From positions 62,001 through 126,000 of the forward strand of contig JAEZKZ010000110.1 in NCBI GenBank assembly GCA_023415305.1: 64,000 nt of DNA. The letters are read 5' to 3'. The notes below the pieces were generated by a model. The model was given only the letters and a program-made list of their open reading frames with translations. It had not been told where the DNA came from and did not search any database. This DNA is from Bacillota bacterium. Its GTDB lineage: Bacteria; Bacillota; Clostridia; Acetivibrionales; DSM-1351. Shown in pieces: positions 1-9,499 of the stretch (its first letter is position 1; each line of letters opens with the position of its first letter). Both the position numbers and the translations under genes were made by a program.

Positions 1-942
1 ATTGTAGCCGGAATTTTGGACAAGAATGGAAAGCTTATCCGTCGTGACACAATCCCTACAAACAAGGACAGGGAATTTGAAGAAATTATCAAGGATATGT
101 GCGGTTTGGTATCGAAAATTTTAAGTGATGAGGACCTTGAGATTAAAAATGTCAAGTATATTGGTGTTGGATGTCCAGGTATAACCGACAACCTTCATGG
201 AGTTGTATTAAAAAACTACACCATGAACTTTAACAATGCCAAGGTCAGAGCTGAAATTCAAAAGTACTTCAATGTACCTGTTTATGTTGAAAATGATGCT
301 AATTGTGTCGCCATAGCCGAATATTTGCTGGGCGCCGCTTATGGTACAAATAATTCGCTTACCATCAAGGTAGGAGTGGGTATTGGCGGAGGAATAATTC
401 TCGAAGGCTGTATATACAACGGTTTAAACTTTGGAGGAACAGAGTTTGGACATATGGTAATCGATTTTAACGGAAGAACTTGTACCTGTGGAAGAAAAGG
501 CTGTTGGGAGCAGTATGCTTCTGCGTCTGCATTAATCAGTCAGACCAAGCAGCTGACTGAAGAGTACCCTGATTCAATACTTGCTAATATTGCTGCAAAT
601 AGCTGTAATAATCAGATTACAGAACTGACTATATTTGAAGCGGCAAAAGCGGGTGACGAGAGAGCAAAAAAGGCATGTCAGGAGTATATAATATATTTCG
701 CTGAGGGACTAGCCAATATTGTAAATATATTAATGCCTGAGGTTGTTATTATAGCAGGACCAATAAGCAAATTGGGCAACAGTCTGGTATACCCTTTGGT
801 TGATTTACTGAGAGAAAAAATTTATGGTAAGGAATTGCATATACCGGAATTTAAAATGGCAGAAATGGGTAATGCAGGAATAATAGTTGGAGCAGCTATG
901 CTGGGTGCCTTTAAGGATGAAAAGCTGTCTGATCTGATATAA
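1..942 (+). CDS. ROK-family sugar kinase, probable glucokinase (5' end outside window)
   Basis: The frame is open from base 1, so the start and the N-terminal phosphate loop lie upstream; 313 residues remain. Visible ROK signatures are GVGCPGITDN, the sugar-binding stretch VENDANCVAIAE, the glycine-rich GVGIGGGIILEG, and the zinc motif CTCGRKGCWE. The family phosphorylates glucose or related sugars with ATP in the cytoplasm. No helix-turn-helix is visible in the part present, unlike the ROK regulator near the right end of the window, so a kinase is the better reading. A GSG-type sugar kinase of other specificity remains possible. Confidence 0.85.
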   Translation: MVAGILDKNGKLIRRDTIPTNKDREFEEIIKDMCGLVSKILSDEDLEIKNVKYIGVGCPGITDNLHGVVLKNYTMNFNNAKVRAEIQKYFNVPVYVENDANCVAIAEYLLGAAYGTNNSLTIKVGVGIGGGIILEGCIYNGLNFGGTEFGHMVIDFNGRTCTCGRKGCWEQYASASALISQTKQLTEEYPDSILANIAANSCNNQITELTIFEAAKAGDERAKKACQEYIIYFAEGLANIVNILMPEVVIIAGPISKLGNSLVYPLVDLLREKIYGKELHIPEFKMAEMGNAGIIVGAAMLGAFKDEKLSDLI

Positions 943-1025
943 TATAATTTTTTAGCTGATATTGTAATAGTATAAACTTTAGAGTACTTATGAGTTATTA
1001 TTCAGAATGGGAGATGTTTGACATT

Positions 1026-1247
1026 ATGGCAGAAATCAAATATGAAATAACAGAGAATTTTGGAGTTTTATCAGAGTCAAACAAGGGATGGAATAAGGAG
1101 TTAAATCTTATAAGCTGGAATGATAGAGAACCAAAATATGATATACGTGATTGGTCTCCTGATCACGAGAAAATGGGCAAAGGTGTTACTTTGTCCAAGG
1201 ATGAACTAAAAGAGTTAAAAAAGCTATTAAACAATATGGACATATAA
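1026..1247 (+). CDS. YdbC-family PC4/Sub1-like single-strand nucleic acid binding protein
   Basis: A 73-residue protein beginning MAEIKYEITENFGVLSES. The whole length matches the bacterial PC4-like (YdbC) fold: a four-stranded sheet with the conserved core KELNLISWNDREPKYDIRDW followed by a helix. Known members bind single-stranded DNA or RNA without clear sequence preference; the cellular role is poorly defined. I chose the ATG at 1026 because GGGAGA stands about 11 bases upstream; an in-frame ATG at 990 would add 12 residues not seen in the family and has no ribosome site. It is followed by a convergent hairpin terminator. Confidence 0.8.
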   Translation: MAEIKYEITENFGVLSESNKGWNKELNLISWNDREPKYDIRDWSPDHEKMGKGVTLSKDELKELKKLLNNMDI

Positions 1248-1382
1248 GCTGCTAAACATATGGATTATGGATATTTAAGCTATCAGCATGTATCGAAAAG
1301 TATGTATTATCTCGTACACATATGTATGATATTTTATAAAATAAAATATGATAGTACATGTTTTCATATTCTAATCAAAAAT

Positions 1383-1409
1383 AGCCAGGACAACAAGTGC
1401 CCTGGCTTT
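1383..1409. terminator. Hairpin terminator between convergent genes
   Basis: AGCCAGG at 1383-1389 pairs with CCTGGCT at 1401-1407. Read on the minus strand the stem is followed by ATTTTTG, so it fits a terminator for the DUF1540 gene; on the plus strand the T tract is short. It sits between the ends of two convergent genes. Confidence 0.6.
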
Positions 1410-1444
1410 ACTGCGCCTAATCAGCCAAACAGATAATTTGACTT

Positions 1445-1618
1445 CTATTTCCTTTCAAAAGATTGGCAGTCTGTACATTCAACTTCTGTAGGGTTTGATT
1501 CGTGTGTCCCAACCTTGATTTTTTCTAAAGCACAATAGGAGTCGCTTTTACTATGATTGGCACAGGTGTATACAGAACATTCAATATTATGGTTATTTTG
1601 TGATTTGAATAAATGCAT
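1445..1618 (-). CDS. DUF1540 small cysteine-rich protein
   Basis: A 57-residue minus-strand gene. The product contains the DUF1540 pattern: an early IECSVYTCANHS with two cysteines, a central YCALEKIKVGTHE and a closing CTDCQSFERK, giving six cysteines in total, likely a metal site. The start codon is preceded by GGAG about nine bases upstream. The family is common in spore-forming Firmicutes and has no assigned function. Downstream it meets the convergent hairpin at 1383-1409. Confidence 0.8.
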   Translation of the reverse strand: MHLFKSQNNHNIECSVYTCANHSKSDSYCALEKIKVGTHESNPTEVECTDCQSFERK

Positions 1619-1785
1619 TAGGCATCACTCCATTCTTTAGGAAATAGGGGATTTTCATAATATATTATTTGTACTTATTTATATAATATTCGATATTATT
1701 TTTCCAAAAAACAGAGAATTGGCAAAAAAGTAATTATTATAGAGAAAAATTGGTGTAAAGCAATAAATAATGATTTAATTTGATG

Positions 1786-1835
1786 TTGACACTATATATT
1801 GCTTAGTGATAGTATTATTACACAATATATGGCAT
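1786..1835 (+). promoter_or_regulatory. nrdD promoter with tandem NrdR boxes
   Basis: A sigma-A type promoter reads TTGACA at 1786-1791 and TAGTAT at 1810-1815 with an 18-base spacer. Two sequences close to the NrdR box consensus begin at 1789 (ACACTATATATTGC) and 1820 (ACACAATATATGGC), exactly 31 bases apart, the helical phasing typical of NrdR operators. Box 1 overlaps the -35 element and box 2 lies just past the -10. Repression of nrdD by NrdR with ATP/dATP is the expected control. The leader to the start codon is about 240 bases. Confidence 0.75.
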
Positions 1836-2065
1836 TTTAAATGTAGGAATTTTATTACATTATACTACATCAATCTACATAATCGAACGTTTTCAAAATT
1901 AATATATTTTTATATATCTGGAATATACCTGTAATAAACGTTTACTTAGTTATATATAGAGAGACATAAACGTGTTCATAGTTGAGCAATGACTTATTGC
2001 TCATATTTATTGCGCTGTTTTGATGAAATGCTGTGTAAAATAATATGAAGGGTGGCAAGTTACAA

Positions 2066-4375
2066 ATGATTACAAAAATCAGGAAACGTGACGGAAGAGA
2101 AGTGCCTTTTAACATCGAGAAGATTGCAAGCGCCGTATTTAAAGCAGCAAGTGCAACAGGTGGGAAGGACTACAAAACTGCTATGGACCTGGCCGAAAGA
2201 GTTGTAGCCTACATTGAAGGATCAATGGACAAAAAAGTACCGGATGTTGAAGAAATCCAGGATGCGGTAGAAAAGGTTTTGATTGAAACCGGTCACGCGA
2301 GAACCGCCAAGGAATTTATTTTATACAGGGCTGAAAGAACAAAAGTGCGTGAAATGAATACACGTTTGATGAAGGTTTATGAAGAGCTGACCTTCAAGGA
2401 TGCAAAGGACAATGATTTAAAGAGGGAAAATGCAAACATAGACAGTGACACTGCAATGGGAACCATGCTGAAGTATGGTTCTGAAGGTGCTAAGCAGTTC
2501 TATGAAATGTACGTTCTGAAGCCTGAACATGCAAAAGCACACAATGAAGGTGACATTCATATACACGATCTGGATTTTTTGACACTTACAACAACGTGCT
2601 GCCAGATAGATATTGTCAAACTGTTTAAGGGTGGGTTCTGCACAGGTCACGGTTACTTAAGAGAACCTAATGATATCAACAGCTATTCCGCATTGGCGTG
2701 TATAGCTATTCAATCAAACCAGAACGATCAGCACGGTGGACAGAGTATTCCAAATTTCGATTACGGAATGGCTCTGGGAGTTGCAAAAACCTATGAAAGA
2801 GGTTACAGACAAAATCTTAGAAAATCACTGGAGCTTCTCCTGGACAAAGATTTAGAGGCTGAAATAAATTCAGTCAGCGAACTTGTTAACAAGGAACATA
2901 ACTTAAAGCCTTTATTGAACAGGATGGAAGCCTACATAAAAGCAGAGAAAAAATATCTTCTTGAGTATGTTAAGGACGAGGCTGTCCTGGATAAGGCCCA
3001 GGCTTTTGCTGTTAGAAAGTCAGAAAGTGAAACTGACAGAATAACCTTCCAGGCAATGGAGGCCTTTGTACATAATCTAAATACCATGCACAGCCGTGCA
3101 GGGGCTCAGACACCCTTCAGTTCTATAAACTATGGTACTGATACCTCTCCTGAGGGCAGACTGGTTATAAAAAATCTTTTACTTGCTACCGAGGCAGGTT
3201 TGGGAAATGGGGAAACTCCTATATTCCCGATACATATATTCAAGGTAAAAGATGGTGTGAATTACAAGCAGGGCGACACAAATTATGACTTGTTCAAGCT
3301 GGCATGCCGTGTAAGCGCCAAGAGGCTGTTTCCGAACTTCTCATTTATTGATGCTCCTTATAATCTGAAATACTACAAGGAAGGGAATCCGGACACCGAA
3401 ATTGCTTATATGGGCTGCAGAACAAGAGTAATCGGAAACACTTATGATCCTTCCAGAGAGACCATTTATGGACGTGGAAACCTGAGTTTTACTACCATCA
3501 ATCTTCCTAGGATTGCGTTGAAAAGTAATAAGAATCTCAATATGTTTTTTGAGGAGTTGGACAAAAAAATAGATCTGGTTATAGATCAACTTTATGAGAG
3601 ATATTTGATACAGGCCAAAAAGAGGGTTAAAAACTTTCCGTTTCTTATGGGCCAAGGGGTATGGCTGGACTCTGACAAACTTGATTGGGAAGATGAAGTT
3701 AGAGAAGTATTGAGGCATGGTACATTGACTATAGGTTTTATTGGTCTGGCTGAATGTTTGAAAGCGTTGACCGGAAAGCATCATGGAGAGTCTGAACAGT
3801 CTCAGAATCTTGGGTTGGAAATCATCGGATATATGAGAAAAAGGATGGATGAAGCCGGACAGAAATATAAAATGAACTTCAGTGTAATCGCAACACCCGC
3901 TGAAGGAACCTGCGGAAGGTTCATAAAGTACGATAAAAAAATCTTTGGTGTTATCGAAGGCGTAACAGACAGAGAGTATTATACAAACAGTTTCCATGTA
4001 CCCGTGTATCATAAAGTAAATGCCATTGACAAGATTAGAATTGAAGCACCTTATCATGAGTTGACCAATGCCGGCCATATTACATACGTGGAGGTTGACG
4101 GAGATCCGCTGAACAATTTGGAGGCCTTTGAGAAGATCATCCGAGCTATGAAGGAATCAGGAATTGGTTACGGTTCTATTAACCATCCTGTTGACCGTGA
4201 CCCTGTCTGCGGCTATACGGGTATAATTGGTGATACCTGCCCAAGCTGCGGAAGAGAAGAAGAAGACAGGAAGTTTGAAAGAATCAGACGTATCACCGGC
4301 TACCTTGTTGGAACTCTAGAACGCTTTAATGACGCAAAGCAGGCTGAAGTTAGAGATAGAGTAAAACATATGTAA
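2066..4375 (+). CDS. nrdD: Anaerobic ribonucleoside-triphosphate reductase
   Basis: A class III ribonucleotide reductase of 769 residues that makes deoxynucleotides without oxygen. It opens with an ATP-cone (ITKIRKRDGREVPFN), followed by the large barrel with HIHDLDF, and ends with four zinc-binding cysteines (VCGYTGIIGDTCPSCG) and the glycyl radical motif RITGYLVG. I prefer the ATG at 2066 because AAGGGTGG lies at suitable distance; the in-frame ATG at 2045 lacks a ribosome site. NrdG, its radical SAM activase, lies downstream beyond a terminator. Confidence 0.97.
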   Translation: MITKIRKRDGREVPFNIEKIASAVFKAASATGGKDYKTAMDLAERVVAYIEGSMDKKVPDVEEIQDAVEKVLIETGHARTAKEFILYRAERTKVREMNTRLMKVYEELTFKDAKDNDLKRENANIDSDTAMGTMLKYGSEGAKQFYEMYVLKPEHAKAHNEGDIHIHDLDFLTLTTTCCQIDIVKLFKGGFCTGHGYLREPNDINSYSALACIAIQSNQNDQHGGQSIPNFDYGMALGVAKTYERGYRQNLRKSLELLLDKDLEAEINSVSELVNKEHNLKPLLNRMEAYIKAEKKYLLEYVKDEAVLDKAQAFAVRKSESETDRITFQAMEAFVHNLNTMHSRAGAQTPFSSINYGTDTSPEGRLVIKNLLLATEAGLGNGETPIFPIHIFKVKDGVNYKQGDTNYDLFKLACRVSAKRLFPNFSFIDAPYNLKYYKEGNPDTEIAYMGCRTRVIGNTYDPSRETIYGRGNLSFTTINLPRIALKSNKNLNMFFEELDKKIDLVIDQLYERYLIQAKKRVKNFPFLMGQGVWLDSDKLDWEDEVREVLRHGTLTIGFIGLAECLKALTGKHHGESEQSQNLGLEIIGYMRKRMDEAGQKYKMNFSVIATPAEGTCGRFIKYDKKIFGVIEGVTDREYYTNSFHVPVYHKVNAIDKIRIEAPYHELTNAGHITYVEVDGDPLNNLEAFEKIIRAMKESGIGYGSINHPVDRDPVCGYTGIIGDTCPSCGREEEDRKFERIRRITGYLVGTLERFNDAKQAEVRDRVKHM

Positions 4376-4384
4376 GAATGGGTG

Positions 4385-4430
4385 AAAAACTTAATAAGGA
4401 TGCTTTAAGCATCTTTATTAAGTTTTTTTG
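4385..4430 (+). terminator. Intrinsic terminator after nrdD
   Basis: A long stem, AACTTAATAA with GATGC on the 5' side and GCATC with TTATTAAGTT on the 3' side, closes a TTTAA loop and runs into seven or more T residues. It separates nrdD from nrdG. Confidence 0.92.
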
Positions 4431-4540
4431 GTATCACTAAAATATTATTTTCTTTAACTGTACATTATTCAGGTTGGTTAAAATATAAAGGTTGGTTAGA
4501 CAGCTGAAATAAATACTATATTAACTTTGGAGGTTGACCC

Positions 4541-5050
4541 ATGGGTATACAGCTTAGTATTGCAGGAATTGTAAACGAATCCATTGCTGACGGACCTGGA
4601 ATCCGCATGGTTATATTTACTCAGGGCTGTTCACATAACTGTTCTGGCTGCCATAATCCACAGACCCATTCCTTTGATGCAGGTGAATTAATTGATATTG
4701 ACAAAATAATATGTGATATAAGGAAGAATCCTCTCCTTGACGGAATAACCCTTAGCGGAGGAGATCCCTTTGAGCAGGCCGAGGCATGTGCAGTGCTTGC
4801 CGGTGAAGTCAAAAAGTTGGGCCTGAATGTTATAACCTACACCGGCTACACATACGAGCAGCTGATTGGCCTTGCGGAGCAGAGAAGAGGTTTTGATGAA
4901 CTGCTTAAGAATACCGATCTGCTGATAGACGGCCCCTTCATAATTAACGAGAAGAACCTTCTCCTGAAATTCAGAGGTTCTGCCAATCAGCGTATAATTG
5001 ACATGAATAGGACGAGAGCAGAGGGGAAAGTAGTAATTAGTGAAGAGTGA
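4541..5050 (+). CDS. nrdG: Anaerobic ribonucleotide reductase activating protein (radical SAM)
   Basis: A 169-residue radical SAM activase that installs the glycyl radical on NrdD. The iron-sulfur motif CSHNCSGC follows TQGC at about residue 30 and the SAM-binding GGDP is present (LSGGDPFEQ). The start at 4541 follows TTTGGAGGTTGACCC. It is separated from nrdD by a strong terminator, and its own upstream region holds two copies of AGGTTGGTTA (4471 and 4489); I do not see a clear promoter. A double terminator follows. Confidence 0.95.
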   Translation: MGIQLSIAGIVNESIADGPGIRMVIFTQGCSHNCSGCHNPQTHSFDAGELIDIDKIICDIRKNPLLDGITLSGGDPFEQAEACAVLAGEVKKLGLNVITYTGYTYEQLIGLAEQRRGFDELLKNTDLLIDGPFIINEKNLLLKFRGSANQRIIDMNRTRAEGKVVISEE

Positions 5051-5069
5051 AAAATGAAAGGTTAAAGGA

Positions 5070-5121
5070 GGGCTTGCTCCGCAAGCCCCAAAAAAAAGTC
5101 GGCAAAGCCGACTTTTTTTTA
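5070..5121. terminator. Tandem terminators between nrdG and the pantothenate kinase gene
   Basis: First hairpin: GGGCTTGC / GCAAGCCC with a TCC loop (5070-5088). Second: an A tract, GTCGGC / GCCGAC with an AAA loop, then eight T residues (5091-5120). The second works in both directions and serves the convergent minus-strand gene as well. Confidence 0.9.
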
Positions 5122-5175
5122 TAACTATTCGTTATTAATTATTCATTTTTATTAACTATTCACTGTGAAGTAATT

Positions 5176-6018
5176 CTATATAACTTCCCTAAACGGTACA
5201 TTGCGACTGAAGCATATCGCTGCACCAACCGCTGTAGCATATTCTGCGTTGGGGGGAGTCTGGAAATTGACTTCATACAGCTTGCTGAGCCGGCTGAAAA
5301 TGTACTCTGACTGAGGTACATTGGTAAGGTTTCCGGTCAGAACGACATCCTTTATATTATCAATTCTGGTATTGAAAACTGCTATCATGCCTATGGTCTG
5401 GAACACAAGATTTATTATACCCATGGCAAGGTCTGACTTTGTAACCAAATCGCTAATTTTACCAAAGTTTGAGGCAGTGGTTTCACTTGGCAGGGTCTCC
5501 ATAACTTCCTTGGAAATGTCACCTATGGACAGGTCCACATGGGAAAGATCACCACCGTTGGCGGCTTCTATCAACTCATCAAAATGACGGACGTTGAGCA
5601 TTCGGTTTGACAAGCCCAAAAGTGTTCCGCCGCCAACACCGGTACCGCCTAAGTGGACAGCAGAATTATTCTCAGCTTTAACAAGTGCTGTGCCCGTACC
5701 CATGCTGACGATAATTGCCTTGTTCAGATTGCTCAAAAAGAGTCCACCCAGACCTATTGCCATAAACTCATCGACTTTTCCTGTTGGAATACCGAAGAGT
5801 CTGTTGTTCAGAAAAGAGGAGCCGACTCCGGTAATCATGACTCTTTCTATATCTTCAATCTTCAAGGAATGTGTATTTAGAAACTTTCCAAATGCACCGT
5901 ATACTGAGGCAATGGGATCGTTTGCACGTACCAGTAACGGAGCAATCATTGTATTCCCGTCAAAACCCACAATTTTTGTTGTACTTCCGCCAATATCTAT
6001 TCCAATAACCTTACCCAC
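5176..6018 (-). CDS. coaW: Type II pantothenate kinase
   Basis: A 280-residue ASKHA-fold kinase for the first step of coenzyme A synthesis. Visible motifs: the N-terminal phosphate loop GIDIGGSTTKIVGF, a second phosphate segment VSMGTGTALV, and the GTGVGGGTLLGLSNR stretch typical of the type II (PanK/CoaW) family. AAGGAG precedes the ATG. It lies 52 bases after the OPT transporter gene on the same strand, so the two are probably co-transcribed. It is not the type III CoaX enzyme, which lacks these motifs. Confidence 0.88.
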   Translation of the reverse strand: MGKVIGIDIGGSTTKIVGFDGNTMIAPLLVRANDPIASVYGAFGKFLNTHSLKIEDIERVMITGVGSSFLNNRLFGIPTGKVDEFMAIGLGGLFLSNLNKAIIVSMGTGTALVKAENNSAVHLGGTGVGGGTLLGLSNRMLNVRHFDELIEAANGGDLSHVDLSIGDISKEVMETLPSETTASNFGKISDLVTKSDLAMGIINLVFQTIGMIAVFNTRIDNIKDVVLTGNLTNVPQSEYIFSRLSKLYEVNFQTPPNAEYATAVGAAICFSRNVPFREVI

Positions 6019-6070
6019 AAAACCACTCCTTGATGTTTAAATTAGTAAATAAATAATATATATTTTTCCA

Positions 6071-7711
6071 TTATGATACCGTAAACATTCTAACAAGGGC
6101 TATTGCAACTCCCGTGATACCTTCTCCTCCCAGTAAACCTGATGCAGCCACATTGCCGGTTTCGTCAGCTGTATTTTTACGCAGCTTATCAGTTACAAAG
6201 CGGATTATACCTCCAAGGAAAACAGCAGAGGATATTGTAAAGGGGAGGAATAAACCGATACCCAATGTCGCTGTAGGCAGGCCCAACAAATAAAGTGCTG
6301 CACCGATTGCAGCTGCAATACCGAAAACCACAGGATTTCCAATACCATTTATCATAGCAGTAACTCCTACAGCCTGGCCTGCCGGAAGAGCTGTTCCCGG
6401 CCCTACTTCACCAAACTGATTTATTATTGCAAATAATGAAATGGCAGCAACTACAGTTCCGAAAACACCGCCGACTATTTGTGATATCAGCTGTGCTTTT
6501 GGGTTTGTACCAAGCACCTGACCAGCTTTATAATCGTTAAAAAGGTCTCCTGAGAAGCCGCTGGCTACAGCAACACAAGCAGCTGCAAAAAGTGCATCTG
6601 TTGCATCAATATCCACAAATATTCTTATACCCAACAGAACAATAATTCCGAATATCTCCATTGGATTTATTCCTGTTTGTCCGGTAATTGTTGCTGCCAT
6701 TACAGAAACTATAAACACTCCGATGATTAACAAAATAGAAGGGATAACCGATAAGCCGGCTGCTATTGATAATATAAAAGCTATAGCTGTAGCGATGATA
6801 ATAAGAATTCTGCTATAGTCAAAAAAATTCTTTTTGCTCTTTTCATCAGCCTCTGAATCAGCAGTCTTTGATTGTGTAAGAAGTTTTTTAATCCCGGAAA
6901 TTATTATTCCTAAGATTACTCCAAGCCCTGTACCTACTAACAGCCCTATACCTGAAGTTGTTGCAAAAGCGCTTGCTGAAGCAGCATCTGCAAAAAGTCC
7001 GAGTTTTGGGCCGAAGGGAACAAGAAAGGCATTTGTAATCAAAGCTCCAAGGAACCAGACACCGGTATAAAGGGTTCCCAGTATATAACCCATACCAACA
7101 GCCATAGGTGAGTTCCAGATACCGATTGAGTTTTTGAACATAAACGCATCAGGAACAAATCTCAGCTGATCTCTTAGAAAGGTATACAAAGTTGAGGCAG
7201 CCATTGTTCCAAATAAAACAAGGGATTTCTTGCCTCCGGTATCACCAACCTTTATTGTTTCTGCTGCCGCACGGCCTATGGGATAGGGCAGAGCGTTTTT
7301 AACAATAAATCTATACCTCAAAATATAAGAGGTTACGGTTCCGAAGAGCATACCCGCCATAGCAATTAAAAGAACCTTAACGAAATTATCGGAGAAATTA
7401 GCCGATCCCTTCCAAATACCCATTATCCAAAGTCCTGGAAGGGTAAAAGCCAGACCTCCTGCTACCATGGCACCGGCTGACATTGCCGTTTGAGTAACAT
7501 TTATTTCATTATTTGTAGTTTTTCCGAATAGCTTGAGAAGAGCCATGGACAGAACAGCAACAAAGATGGTGGGCCAGGGTAGTGCACTCATTCTGAGAGC
7601 AACGTACATGGAACTTGCTGTAATAATGCATGAGCCCAGAGAACCGATTATTAAACTTCTTAAAGATAATTGTTCAACACCTAAAAACTTTCTTTCCTGA
7701 TTAGAATTCAA
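6071..7711 (-). CDS. OPT-family oligopeptide / metal-chelate transporter
   Basis: A 546-residue protein with roughly 14 hydrophobic segments and the bacterial OPT hallmarks LPYPIGRAAAETI and glycine-rich loops such as GSLGSCIITASSMYVALRM. OPT proteins import small peptides or metal chelates using the proton gradient. A hydrophilic loop rich in Lys/Asp/Glu sits near residue 290. The start is a TTG at 7711, preceded by AGGAGG at 7 bases. It heads a likely two-gene minus-strand operon with coaW; the substrate cannot be told from sequence. Confidence 0.85.
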   Translation of the reverse strand: MNSNQERKFLGVEQLSLRSLIIGSLGSCIITASSMYVALRMSALPWPTIFVAVLSMALLKLFGKTTNNEINVTQTAMSAGAMVAGGLAFTLPGLWIMGIWKGSANFSDNFVKVLLIAMAGMLFGTVTSYILRYRFIVKNALPYPIGRAAAETIKVGDTGGKKSLVLFGTMAASTLYTFLRDQLRFVPDAFMFKNSIGIWNSPMAVGMGYILGTLYTGVWFLGALITNAFLVPFGPKLGLFADAASASAFATTSGIGLLVGTGLGVILGIIISGIKKLLTQSKTADSEADEKSKKNFFDYSRILIIIATAIAFILSIAAGLSVIPSILLIIGVFIVSVMAATITGQTGINPMEIFGIIVLLGIRIFVDIDATDALFAAACVAVASGFSGDLFNDYKAGQVLGTNPKAQLISQIVGGVFGTVVAAISLFAIINQFGEVGPGTALPAGQAVGVTAMINGIGNPVVFGIAAAIGAALYLLGLPTATLGIGLFLPFTISSAVFLGGIIRFVTDKLRKNTADETGNVAASGLLGGEGITGVAIALVRMFTVS

Positions 7712-8166
7712 AATAACGCCTCCTAATAGTTAAATATTTCACTTAAACATTTACTAATATAAGCCTAAGCATTAATTACAGCATTTACTTAAGTTATTAT
7801 TCTTGAATTTAACGTACTGTATGTATTTTTTTGCTGCTAATGAGGGAATGATTGTACATTCAAAAATAGAATACTGAAACCAATGATGGCTAAGAGGGGG
7901 TATTAACTTGAAGTAAAATTGATATTAATCATAAATCAACCTCCGTTCTCATTCCACAAGGGATATAAGTCGTAAATAAGTGCCAATACGGCATTTTCAA
8001 ATAACAAGTCTGATTTCAAAAGAATACCAGCTGCTACACAATGATAACATATTAACAATCTTACTGCAATAATTATCAGCTAATAATCACATAACCAACA
8101 CCTTGAATAACTATAATCAATGTCAAAATAACTGTTAAGTATTTAATTTCTTGAAGAGGTGTATTT
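7712..8166. other. Divergent intergenic region, no gene recognised
   Basis: About 455 bases separate the OPT gene (minus) from the NapH-like gene (plus). The sequence is AT-rich with no convincing ORF beyond a nine-codon minus-strand frame preceded by GGAGGTTGATTT near 7945. Divergent promoters must lie here, but I see no clean -35/-10 pair and no known riboswitch. Confidence 0.5.
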
Positions 8167-9369
8167 ATGCGATTAGCAAGCAAAAAGATATCATTATTAC
8201 AAATATGCAGGACTATTATACAGATTCTTTCACTAATAATACTGCCTGAGTTATATATAAATGCTTTTGCAGGTATCAAGGAGATTTACTCAGGAATTAT
8301 TAACCAAAGCTTTAATTTCGCACAGAGTATACCTCAATTGGTTGAGCTAATTGCAATTATTCCATGTACCATACTGATTGGACGCTTTTTCTGCGGATGG
8401 CTGTGTGCTTTTGGAACAATTTGTGATATTATATATAAAATTTCATCAAGGTTTTTAAAAATTTCCTTCCGAATGAATAGTAAAGCTGATAAAATATTAA
8501 AATATGTTAAGTATGTAGTACTTGTACTTATAATTATGATATTTTGGAGTTTTGGGAAAAACTATAGCTCAGCAAATCCCTGGGAAACTTTCGGAGTTTT
8601 ATTTGGCTTCAGACATTTACCGGATTTTTCCTATGCTTTTTCCAAATATACTGCCGGCTTTCTTATACTAATTGCTGTTTTTGCTGCTTCAATGCTTATA
8701 GAACGCTTTTTTTGCAGGTATTTATGTCCGTTGGGAGCCATTTTTACATTATTATCTAAGCTAAGACTTACAAAAATAGTAAAACCATCTTCAGAGTGCG
8801 GCAATTGCAGGATTTGTACAAAGACCTGCGCAATGGGAATAGACTTGTATAATAAAGAAAGCACAAGTTCAGGAGAATGTATTAACTGTTTAAAATGTAT
8901 ATCCGACTGTCCGCGCAAAAATGTCAGCATCAGTTATGCCGGGGAGTATATACGGCCTGCTGCGACAGTGACATTGGCAGTAATTCTTATAACTGTAACA
9001 TACTTATCTGGTTTACTGCTCACTGATAATTCAATTAATATCTCATCAACCGAAATAACGGCAATTAATGATACCTTGAGCGGAAGCGGTAATTACACAG
9101 ACGGTACCTATGAGGGATCAGGCACAGGCTTTAGAGGAAGAACTACTACCGTTTCGGTTACTGTTTCAGATGGACAAATTTCTGATATACAAATAATATC
9201 CTACGGTGACGATGCTCGTTGGTTTAACAGAGCATACAATTCGGTTGTCAGTCAGATATTAAGTACGCAGTCTGCCCAGGTTGATGCTGTCTCCGGAGCT
9301 ACTTACAGCTCTTATGGTATTATGGAAGCGGTTCAAAATGCATTACAGCAGAGTATTGTTCAAAAATAA
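8167..9369 (+). CDS. NapH-like polyferredoxin membrane protein with C-terminal FMN-binding domain
   Basis: A 400-residue inner-membrane redox protein. The N-terminal half has several hydrophobic helices with the NapH/CcoG pairs RFFCGWLCAFGT and RFFCRYLCPLGA. Two 4Fe-4S motifs follow (CGNCRICTKTCAMG and CINCLKCISDCPRK). After one more helix, an extracytoplasmic FMN_bind domain carries DAVSGATYSS, whose threonine fits covalent flavinylation by ApbE. Such proteins move electrons across the membrane to an external flavin acceptor. No ApbE gene lies in the window, and no dedicated partner is next to it. Confidence 0.85.
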   Translation: MRLASKKISLLQICRTIIQILSLIILPELYINAFAGIKEIYSGIINQSFNFAQSIPQLVELIAIIPCTILIGRFFCGWLCAFGTICDIIYKISSRFLKISFRMNSKADKILKYVKYVVLVLIIMIFWSFGKNYSSANPWETFGVLFGFRHLPDFSYAFSKYTAGFLILIAVFAASMLIERFFCRYLCPLGAIFTLLSKLRLTKIVKPSSECGNCRICTKTCAMGIDLYNKESTSSGECINCLKCISDCPRKNVSISYAGEYIRPAATVTLAVILITVTYLSGLLLTDNSINISSTEITAINDTLSGSGNYTDGTYEGSGTGFRGRTTTVSVTVSDGQISDIQIISYGDDARWFNRAYNSVVSQILSTQSAQVDAVSGATYSSYGIMEAVQNALQQSIVQK

Positions 9370-9463
9370 AAAGACATAAAAACGCAATAAAAAAGTCGAG
9401 AAATATTTTGGATACAAAACAAAATATGTTAGTATATTAATATGCTTTTTTACACTATTTTTA

Positions 9464-9480
9464 TACGCACTAAACGCGTA
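9464..9480 (+). promoter_or_regulatory. Short hairpin directly before the ribosome site of the NYN gene
   Basis: TACGC (9464-9468) pairs with GCGTA (9476-9480), followed at once by GATAGGAGG. It resembles the ACGCGC/GCGCGT hairpins before the genes at 32,148 and 60,018 and may be a decayed member of that leader group. Confidence 0.5.
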
Positions 9481-9499
9481 GATAGGAGGTTTTACAAAA

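Noticed and set aside
3341..4078. Long minus-strand open frame (245 codons) inside nrdD
   Set aside because: Complete overlap with a conserved nrdD; translation has no recognisable domain and no ribosome site; a codon-structure shadow.
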